NCBI GenBank assembly: GCA_039621445.1
Contig: CP154956.1
Span: forward strand, 61,327,178 to 61,391,177
Origin: Euglena gracilis
Lineage: Eukaryota; Euglenida; Euglenophyceae; Euglenales
DNA: 64,000 bases
Direction: 5' to 3'
A model generated the notes under the pieces. That model searched no databases. It was not told the origin of the DNA and saw nothing but the letters and a program-made list of their open reading frames with translations. The position numbers and the translations under genes are program-made. Numbering within the stretch: position 1 is the stretch's first letter; each line of letters starts with the position of its first letter. Shown one piece after another: positions 30,653 to 37,958 of this stretch.

Positions 30653-31317
30653 TGTGCGCGGTCCGAGGGTGCCCGCCCCAAGGGGGGGTCCCAAGGGGGC
30701 CCAAAGGGGCCACGAAGGGCCGCGAGGGGGCTCCAAGGTCCCCAAGGGCCTTTTGAGGCCCCACTGGCCCCCAAGGGGGCCCCACAGTCCATTTTGACCA
30801 AGCCAAGGAGGGGGCAGTTGGAGGGGGCCAACAGGCAACCCCCAAGGGGATGCGCAAGCCCTGCTGGGCTTTGCGCAAGCATGCGCACCCCCTTGGTGGG
30901 CGCTTGGGATGGCGCAATTCATTAAGAATTGCGCAGAGTATACCAAGTAGCCCCACCCAGCTGTAGCCCCCCTCCAATTGTACATTTTCTGTTCACAGGG
31001 CTCTGTTTGCACTCTGTTCACATCATTTGTGTCACCAATTGTTTGCTTGCAAGCCAATTCAAGGAATCAAGGAAATACAAATTACAAATTTTAAGTTCAA
31101 GTCTCATTGATTATTCAAGTATTCAAGTCATTTGTTGAAGCAAAAGTATGTCTTTTCCCAATTCTACAGCTTCACCTACACCAACACCAACCCCCACCCC
31201 ACTTTTTCACCAAGGGGAAACCCCTGCGGGCCCGACGGGCTCAAATAAAAACGATCCTACGCGGGTTGCGCCGCCAGGGGTCCCTTCACAGGGACCTCAG
31301 GAGGGGCAACCCCAACA
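30653..31317 (+). repeat. Element B 5' LTR (665 bp)
   Basis: TGTGCGCGG to CCCCAACA. The 5' half is full of 'ccaaggggg' strings; the 3' half is AT-rich and includes the gag start ATG at 31,148. A 7-bp hairpin GGTCCCT/AGGGACC lies at 31,279-31,296. The copy at 43,368-44,032 differs at three bases. Confidence 0.95.
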
Positions 31318-33499
31318 TGGTCGCAGAAGGGGGTTTGAGCCCTCTGGGCTCACACTATGTGAGCCTGGGGAACTCCCAGATTACCAGGAGGATGACGAAG
31401 ACGACAGCCACAGCCCCAGCAGTCAAGGCCAGCAGCTCCTGGCCATTGCCGTGCAGGCCCAGCCGGACCCCCAGCAACCAGAACCATCTGGGTCCGGCAT
31501 GGCATTGCCCAGCAGCCTGGGACAGCTGTCAGGCATGCCCAGCCTGGTCATGCCGGGTTTTGTCAATGACATGACCAGGCAGGTCATGTGGCAATTCGCC
31601 ATGCAGGGAAAGATCAAAGATGAAGAGGAAGAACCAGAAGAAGAAGAAGACAAAGAGGAATTTGCAAGCCAGGCCCAGCCCCTTCTGCAGGCGGGGCCCT
31701 GGCAAAACCCTGGGGATGCCGGGCCGGCACATGCGCCGGTGGGCCATGTCGGGTCTGGGCATTTCCCAGCCGGACCCGACCATTGCTCGCTGGTGCATGC
31801 CGGTCCCGGGCATGATGGGCCCCAAGGACATGCCCCAGACCCAGCCACCCAGTGGCAGCTGCAGGAGCTGCCCCCAGCAGGGGTTTTGATGGAGGACGAG
31901 GACCAGACAGCCCAGGGGGGGTTGGTGCCAGAACAGAGCCCGAAGGGGAGGCACCCCCCGCACCCCCCCCAGAGGTTGTGGGAGGAGGCGGAGGCACAGG
32001 CCGCTGCCTCAGTGGTTCTGGGGCAGGAGATCCAGCGGTTGGATGGTTGGGTTGGCGACCTGCAAAGTCGGCTCGCTGAAGCGGGGGCCACCACAGCTGC
32101 TTCAGTTAGCCGCCTGGAGCAGTTGGTGTCCTTGCAGTTTCAGCGGGTCACTGAAAATTTCCAAGGAGTGGTGCAGCAAATGGAAAGGACCCAGGCTGGG
32201 CTAGCGTCCCAGCTGGCCGAAAATTTTCAAAATCTGCAGCAGAAGCAGATGGAAAATTTTTCTGGGGGGATGACGGCCCTGAGCGAGCTGGTGACCACCC
32301 GGCTGAGCGAGGGCCTCGGGACTGTGGCCCAACTAGCCCAGCGGGTCCAAGGGCTCGAGGCCATCGCCAGCCAGGGTCACCAGCCAGCTGAAGGACAGGG
32401 GTTTAACGAGGCGATGGCTGGGCGAGTAAAAAACATGGAAGAGCTCCTTGTCACCTCCGTCCGCACCACGGAGGAGGTGATGAGGAGCCAGGAGCTGGCC
32501 AGCGGGCGACAGCAGGCCCAGGCCGAGGCCCTGGACCAAAAATTAAACCAGCTGACGGGTGAACTCGGGGGGCTGCGAGAAAGAAATGCAGGGATTGCAC
32601 AGGCCCTGCAAAATTTTCGAGCAGAGCTGGACGGACAGGCCACAGCCATCGCTGAACAACAAGGGACCATAAGGGAAGACATAAGGGAGCTAAGGGCCAG
32701 GGCTGAGGGGCAGGGCCACAGCCTGCAGGAGCTGTGGGCCGAGGTCACCACCCACGGGCAGGTGATCCAGGCCCACAACGCCCTGCTCCTGGAGGTGGAC
32801 TCAACAATAAAGGGGGTACCAAAAGAAAATGCCGAAATAAAAAATCGGCTTTCTGTTTTGGAAACCAAAATCGAAAAATTGAAAATTTTTGCCCCCCTCA
32901 TCCGGAAGCTACCAGGGCCCCCCAGAGGAGTGGGGCCGGAGAGCGAAGACCCCCAAGTCCCCGAAGCCAGAGTGCCCCCGGCAACCACAGACCAGACACA
33001 GCCCAATGCCGGGGGCCCAGAGTGCCAATGGCTCGGGTGCCGCGGGGGGCAATATGCCTCCTGGCCCCCAGCACCAGCTCCCAGCCCATCCCAGCTTGCT
33101 GGGAGGCAAGGGACCTGTGGCCCCCCAGGGGCTCTCTGCTGGCCCCAGCAGCGGGGCAGCGGAGACAGTGACCCAAATTCCCGGGGAAGTGGTATCCCCG
33201 GGCCCAGCTTCTGTGACTGCAGTTTTTCCCAATTCGGGTTCTGGCCCCCAGAGACCAAGGGGCAGCCAGCCCCAGGGTCCCAGGGCTGCGGGGGGCAGCC
33301 AGCCCCAGGGTCCCATGGCTGCGGGGGGCAGCCAGCCCCAGGGTCCCACGGCTGCGGGGGGCAGCCAGCCCCAGGGTCCCATGGCTGCGGGGGGCAGTCC
33401 GGTCCAGGTCCCCGCTGCTGGAGGGACCCCAGCCGCCCAGACACCTGGCACGTTCGGGTTCCAGGGGGTGGATTGGGAGGAAGCGGAACGCCAGATTAA
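31148..33499 (+). CDS. Element B: gag N-terminal coiled-coil region, starting inside the LTR
   Basis: The first ATG of the frame lies in the LTR (MSFPNSTASPTPTPTPTPLF), and the frame continues through the LTR end and primer site without a stop. A Pro/Gln/Gly-rich N-terminus with acidic run EEEEPEEEEDKEEF (about 160-175) is followed by a long coiled coil from about residue 275 to 585 (EIQRLDGWVGDLQSRLAEAG, LGTVAQLAQRVQGLEA). At about 32,885 the coding frame appears to shift into the frame that carries the Pro/Gln/Gly repeats to about 33,530, so the last about 200 residues of this ORF are probably out of frame. An in-frame downstream start such as the Met of MALPSSLGQLSGMP could be used instead. 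Confidence 0.65.
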   Translation: MSFPNSTASPTPTPTPTPLFHQGETPAGPTGSNKNDPTRVAPPGVPSQGPQEGQPQHGRRRGFEPSGLTLCEPGELPDYQEDDEDDSHSPSSQGQQLLAIAVQAQPDPQQPEPSGSGMALPSSLGQLSGMPSLVMPGFVNDMTRQVMWQFAMQGKIKDEEEEPEEEEDKEEFASQAQPLLQAGPWQNPGDAGPAHAPVGHVGSGHFPAGPDHCSLVHAGPGHDGPQGHAPDPATQWQLQELPPAGVLMEDEDQTAQGGLVPEQSPKGRHPPHPPQRLWEEAEAQAAASVVLGQEIQRLDGWVGDLQSRLAEAGATTAASVSRLEQLVSLQFQRVTENFQGVVQQMERTQAGLASQLAENFQNLQQKQMENFSGGMTALSELVTTRLSEGLGTVAQLAQRVQGLEAIASQGHQPAEGQGFNEAMAGRVKNMEELLVTSVRTTEEVMRSQELASGRQQAQAEALDQKLNQLTGELGGLRERNAGIAQALQNFRAELDGQATAIAEQQGTIREDIRELRARAEGQGHSLQELWAEVTTHGQVIQAHNALLLEVDSTIKGVPKENAEIKNRLSVLETKIEKLKIFAPLIRKLPGPPRGVGPESEDPQVPEARVPPATTDQTQPNAGGPECQWLGCRGGQYASWPPAPAPSPSQLAGRQGTCGPPGALCWPQQRGSGDSDPNSRGSGIPGPSFCDCSFSQFGFWPPETKGQPAPGSQGCGGQPAPGSHGCGGQPAPGSHGCGGQPAPGSHGCGGQSGPGPRCWRDPSRPDTWHVRVPGGGLGGSGTPD
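31318..31335 (+). other. Element B primer-binding site (variant)
   Basis: TGGTCGCAGAAGGGGGTT directly after the LTR CA end. It resembles A's TGGTAGCAGAGG with changes at the fifth base and after GCAGA. The tRNA is not identified. It lies within the open gag frame. Confidence 0.6.
33261..33392 (+). repeat. Four tandem 33-bp repeats encoding an 11-residue unit
   Basis: Four in-frame copies of GSQPQGPxAAG where x is Arg, Met, Thr, Met. They lie in the disordered linker between coiled coil and capsid and keep the reading frame, which supports that frame as the coding one. Confidence 0.85.
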
Positions 33500-33520
33500 G
33501 GCTCACGGATTTTTTAATTT

Positions 33521-35064
33521 TTGGCCAGGTTGGGAGCCCAGGAGCAGCAGCAACAGTCTCAGCAAAATTCACGAACAACGGGACAGTCCAGCACAGCGAA
33601 ACCACAGGCAGCAGGCACAGCAGATCTACAGGGCCAGAGCAGGGATCAACCTGGGGTGAAATCAGCCGAGCACCAGTGGCCCCCCCAGCCCCGTGGGTTC
33701 CCCGCAGGAGGGGAGTTCATGGGGGCAATGGACCCTTTCGCCTGGGCCCCTGAGGCTGGGGCAGCATCGTGCAGCGCTGCCCCTCTGGCCTTTGGGTCCC
33801 AGGACACGGGAGCCTGGGTCCGGGGGGTCCAGGCAGCTCCGGTCCACGTGGCGCCAGCAGCCCCCAGCCCAGCAGCCAGCATGTTTTTGGGACCGCTGGC
33901 GACACTCCTCACCAAAGACCTTGTAAAACCAGAGCTGAAAGGTGATTTTCATGATTTTTCCGTAAAATTTCAGCTTTACATGCAGCAGGTTTCCATGGGA
34001 CAGCCAGTGGGGGAGGAATTTAAAATGCTTGTTCTGACCGGCTGCCTGGACCACAGCAGCCGGCTGGAACTCCAGCGGCGACAGGAGATGGGGGAACGGG
34101 TCAGGTTCCAGGATTTCTGGAACTGGCTGGCCCAGAAATACGGCGGTGACATCCAGGCCTCGCTGCATGAGCAGCTCAGGGCCCTCAGACCGGTCAACAC
34201 GGGAAAGTTAACCCTCCCAGCGTGGCGTGAATATGAAAGCCAGTTTAAATTAATTTTCTGCCGGATGGAAAACCCCTCTGAGGAGGAAGCACAGGCTCTG
34301 GTTCTGCAGCAGCTCCCAGATTCCATGCGTAGGGCAATAATCAGGGAGCAGACCCGAAAAAATCAGGATGCGCCCACAGTGCGGCTGTGGCACATCCCTG
34401 GGTTGACGGCGGAAAAGGCAACACAGCTCGCCCAGGAGGCTGTGGGTGAGGGGGAGCCGGTGACAGTCAGGGCACACCGGGACTCCTTCCTCATCAAGCT
34501 CTACAGCCGGCGGGCGCTGGAGAGGCTGATGATGAGGAACGGGGCCACGCTGCAGGGGGGCAATACAGTGAAAATCACCCCCCACGAAACAAAGCTGGGA
34601 TTGGAAGAGGTTTTTCGACACGCTGAAAATGAGCTGCGGTGCCAGGAACGGTCTGACAGCTATGGCCGTTCTTGGGGTGGACGGGGGGTCCCAGCCCACC
34701 AGGAGGACCACTGGGCTGGGGGCCTCGACAATTTTTCAGTCTCTGAGGTAAAATCCCAGGAAGCCAGGCCAGCCCAGCCCCAGAAAACGGTTTCACAGCC
34801 AGCTGAGGGAGGAGCAAAGGCAGGACCCCCCAAAGGCCCTGAGGGGCCACAGGACAGGCAATCACGGCACCGGGGCGGGTCACCTGGAAAGGGACGGGAG
34901 GGACGCAGGTCACCCAGCCCGGGGCAAAAGAGGGGTTCGGCAAGGGGGCTGGCAAGGGCGGCCCAGATTTTCGCCCAGCCAGGTCCCCAACCCCTCACCC
35001 AGCCGCCAACAGGGAACAAACCCCCCCGAGGAGCCCCCGGAGTGGCCCCTCGGTGGACCAGCCC
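33521..35064 (+). CDS. Element B: gag capsid region
   Basis: Within the ORF 33,521-35,386 the folded part runs from about 33,880 to 34,660: FLGPLATLLTKDLVKPELKG, DFHDFSVKFQLYMQQ, RFQDFWNWLAQKYGGDIQAS, LTLPAWREYESQFKLIF and ALVLQQLPDSMRRAII. The last two are typical of the Ty3 Gag capsid (W-x-x-F and 'LP' helices). A Pro/Gly/Gln/Lys-rich tail leads to the zinc knuckles, which are in the -1 frame. The change occurs around a run of seven C near 35,023. It may be a programmed -1 frameshift or an indel in the homopolymer. Sequence after about 35,060 in this ORF is out of frame. Confidence 0.7.
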
Positions 35065-35820
35065 TGCAGCCAGTGCGGGGCCACAGATCACTGGTCTCGG
35101 GAATGCCCAGGAAAGAAGTGTTATGAGTGCGGGAAAACGGGACATCTGGCACGACAGTGCTGGTGGAGAAAGGGAAAGGGGAAGGGGGCGTCCACACCCC
35201 CACGGCGGGGGAGTGCCTGAAAAAGCGGGGGCCAGAAGGGAGGGGACGGGGGCCCAGGGTGCCCCCAGCACGGCCCTCGGAAGGGGGGTAAGGAACAGGC
35301 TCACGGAGAGGGTTGGGTTTTGGTCAAGGGAAGGTCCAAAGGCAGATCCGGACCTGAACCTGCACGGTCCCCCCAGCCCCCCCTGACTGAGACACGAAAA
35401 GGGGCTGGGGGGGGCCAGCAGGCCCTCTCATTCGACTCTGCCAACCCCTGGTCTGCGCTTTTCACCAGTGAGGGCAGTCCAGGGGGGGGCTCGGGTCAGA
35501 ATTCAGGCACGGGACAAGAGGCGAAGGGACACAAGGCGGCTGGCCCTCCGCAGCAAGCCGCCCAGGGGTCTTCGGGTTCCAGCACACCCGGTCTACCGCA
35601 GATCACAACACCAGGAAGGGAGGGGAAAAACCCAAAACAAAAAAATGAAAAAGAAAAAAACAAAACGCTCTCACAGGCATCAATCAGGGAGGCAGCAAGG
35701 GAGGTCATCAACGTTCCCCAAACCAGTAAGGGCACGGATGAAACCGCCCCCAGCACGGAAAGGGATTCAGGGTTTTCGATTCGCCAGGTGAGGTGCGTCA
35801 GGACCGCACCTTCCACCTAA
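35065..35820 (+). CDS. Element B: nucleocapsid with two CCHC zinc knuckles, then linker
   Basis: 35,065-35,160 encodes two consecutive knuckles: CSQCGATDHWSREC and CYECGKTGHLARQC, each C-x2-C-x4-H-x4-C, which bind genomic RNA. A Lys/Gly-rich segment follows, then a TGA at 35,218. The same frame continues through a Gly/Ser/Gln/Lys-rich linker (35,221-35,820) and ends at TAA 35,818. The frame then reopens directly into the Dam-like domain. The two stops may be genuine regulatory stops, errors or inactivating mutations. Confidence 0.75.
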
Positions 35821-36330
35821 GCCCCCCACACCACAGCCAGCCCCAGCACCACTCCAGCCCGTTCCTCAGGGTTTGGGAGGTCGCCCTCCCGGTGGATCTC
35901 CCAGGACTACCACGTCCGGGAGGAGTACGTCAGGGACGTACTCCGCCGCCTGGGGGTCCAGCCGGAGGTCGACGCCTTTTCTGCCAAAGAAAACCGCAGG
36001 TTCGTCCGCTGGTGGGGGCCAGGGAGCAGGGAGGGAGAAGATGCCTTCAAGCAGGACTGGGGCAGGGAGGTTTTGTGGATCAACCCACCTTATAAAAAAA
36101 TACAGGAGGTTCTCGAAAAAATCAGGAGGGATCAGGCCCATGCCATCCTGGTGATCCCCAGGTGGCCAGGCCGGCGTTGGTACAGGGAGGCCAGGGGCTT
36201 GGCAGTGCGCCAAGTCACGTTCCCTCAGGGAACACGATTTTTCGGCAGAGGGGAGGAGTTGTGCCGGGGGACCAAGTGGCCCATCACAGCCTTTTTGCTG
36301 TGCGGGCACCCAGACCGGTGTACGCTGGAG
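35821..36330 (+). CDS. Element B: DIRS-type Dam-like (adenine methyltransferase-like) domain
   Basis: Reading in the frame of the downstream ORF: DYHVREEYVRDVLRRLGVQP, then EVDAFSAKENRRFVRWWG (D-x-F-x-x-x-x-N signature), a DAFKQDWG strand, the catalytic-type motif LWINPPYKKI (NPPY at 36,082-36,093), then AILVIPRWPGRRWYR and QVTFPQGTRFF. This order matches the Dam-like domain that follows RNase H in DIRS retrotransposons and phage-type Dam. NPPY is motif IV of N6-adenine methyltransferases. Here it sits after nucleocapsid and before a second, C5-type domain. The start is not an ATG (the frame is open from 35,821), so it is presumably read as part of a polyprotein. Enzymatic activity is unproven. 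Confidence 0.75.
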
Positions 36331-36459
36331 GAGGTGACACGAAGGGGGAGGGAGAAAAAAACCAGGTTCGGGACACATTTTTCAGGGCCACCCCCAGGGA
36401 CCGGGGGGGCCACAGGGGAGGTCAAGCTGGCACACCTGGGGCAGGTGGGGAGAGCGGAC

Positions 36460-37100
36460 CAGCCCAGGCGGATGCTGGACCTGTTCTGCGGGACAGGTTC
36501 AGTAGGGGACGTCTACCGCAGCCTGGGTTACCAGGTCACGTCGGTGGACGTGGACCCCAGGTGGCGGCCAGACATTTGTGTTGACGTGCTGAAATGGAAT
36601 TTTAAAAAACAGTTCCAGCCTGGGGATTTTGAGGTGGTGGTGTGCAAGGTCCCCTGCACCGAATTCAGCCTGGCGCTGACCACCAGGGAACGAGATTTTA
36701 AATTGGCTGATCGGCTGGTGCAGCGGGCCCTGGCCATCATCCGGTACCTCCGCCCACGGCGGTGGTGGCTGGAAAATCCCCGGTACGGTTACCTGCGGAC
36801 CCGCAGGTACATGGCAGGGATCCCACACGTGGACGTGGATTATTGCCAGTATGCAGACTGGGGCTACCAGAAGCCCACCAGGATATGGGGCAGCCCCCAT
36901 GTCCTGGGTCTCCGGCCACGGGTGTGCGACAGCCGGACCTGCACCAACCTGGAAAGCCCAGTACCTGAGGGGGGACGAAAGGGACGGCACAAAATTCGGC
37001 TCAGCAGCAAACACCAAAACCTGCCCAGGCACCTGAAATATCGGATCCCAGAGGCGCTCATCCGTGACCTGGCCACAGCACCGGCACCGGAGGCCCACGC
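36460..37100 (+). CDS. Element B: compact C5-cytosine methyltransferase-like domain
   Basis: In the same ORF as the Dam-like domain and protease (36,073-37,977). Motif I LDLFCGTGSV (36,475-36,504), SVDVDPRW, motif IV VPCTEFS with the candidate catalytic Cys, motif VI WLENPRYG, and motif VIII-like DYCQYADWGYQKPTRIWG end the Rossmann part. A Cys pair (CDSRTC), GRKGRHK and a closing YRIPEALIRDL follow. Elements A and C show the same set and spacing. About 200 residues is short for a DNA methyltransferase and there is no separate target-recognition domain. Known C5 enzymes methylate DNA cytosine (or tRNA, for DNMT2). The element might mark its own cDNA or host DNA; this is inference. Confidence 0.78.
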
Positions 37101-37179
37101 TGCCGGGTCTCCGGAGCCAGAGCGGGACCCCCAGACAGAGCGAGGGGTGCCCTCTGTCTTGCTCCGTGAGGTGGGGCAG

Positions 37180-37665
37180 GGTGCCAGTGAACGGCAGCTG
37201 CTGATGCGGGTGCAGGCCAGGGGGCCAGACGGACAGACCCACTTCATCAACGCCCTCATTGACACAGGGGCAGAGGTGAACCTGGTCCGAAGAGGCATGC
37301 TACCCAGCACATACCTCCTGCCTGCCCCCAAGCCCCTGTCCCTGGTGACGGCTAGTGGAGCCAAGATGGAAGGGGGGGAACGTGAGGCAACCCTGGGCCT
37401 GGTCCTCCGGCGGGAGGGGGGCCTGGGTCAGGGGGAAGGGGCCCTGTGGACGGCCCCAGCCTCCTTCTATGAGGCAGACATCCACGTGGAGGCCATCATC
37501 GGCTTTCCGTGGCTGGAGGAAAACCAGCTCGGGGTGTTTCCACATCTCCGAGCCTTGGCCTTGAGGGGAGAGCAGGTGGTCCTCCTTCGGGGACATGATG
37601 CGGAGGGTGAGCAAGTTCAGCCAGCAGCCCACAAAAAGGCACAAAAGCGAGTGAGATACCTGAAA
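37180..37665 (+). CDS. Element B: retropepsin
   Basis: QLLMRVQARG and NALIDTGAEVNLVRRG place the catalytic DTG at about 37,261. Downstream FYEADIHVEAIIGFPWLEEN matches the second conserved segment (IIGFPWL, hydrophobic-hydrophobic-G). It should act as a homodimer to cut Gag-Pol. It is continuous with the methyltransferase domain upstream. The frame continues into the A/C tract (Lys/Asn/Gln then Pro) and stops at 37,977, where the RT frame takes over. Confidence 0.88.
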
Positions 37666-37672
37666 ATGGTGG

Positions 37673-37731
37673 AAAAAAAAAAAAAAAACAAAAAAAAAAA
37701 ACAAAAAAAAAAAAAAAAAAAACAAAAAAAA

Positions 37732-37766
<35 letters not shown>

Positions 37767-37771
37767 CCCCA

Positions 37772-37803
<32 letters not shown>

Positions 37804-37938
37804 CCCCCCCCCCCCCCCCCACGCCGCCCCCCCCCCCCGCCAACCCCCCCCTTCCAACACCCCCCCGCCCCCCCCCCCCCCCCCACGCCCCCCCCCCCCC
37901 ACCCCCCCACCTCCCCCCCCACCCCCCAAAAAAAAAAG
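37673..37938 (+). repeat. Extreme A-then-C low-complexity tract
   Basis: About 60 bases of A broken by single C, then about 200 bases of C broken by single T, A or G, ending in a short A run. It lies exactly between protease and RT of element B. In the upstream frame it reads Lys/Asn/Gln then almost only Pro. Confidence 0.95.
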
Positions 37939-37958
37939 TCAGAGCACTGCGACTTGCT

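Noticed and set aside
30376-30977. ORF extending from C's RNase H into B's LTR
   Set aside because: The upstream part is antisense LTR of B; the genuine C sequence ends at 30,652.
31423-33605. Minus-strand ORFs of 220-355 codons opposite B's gag
   Set aside because: Pro/Gly/Trp-rich shadow frames of a GC-rich coding strand; they mirror the 33-bp repeats.
36475-37060. Host DNMT gene embedded in element B
   Set aside because: The domain is in one frame with flanking element domains and recurs in A and C, so it is element-encoded.
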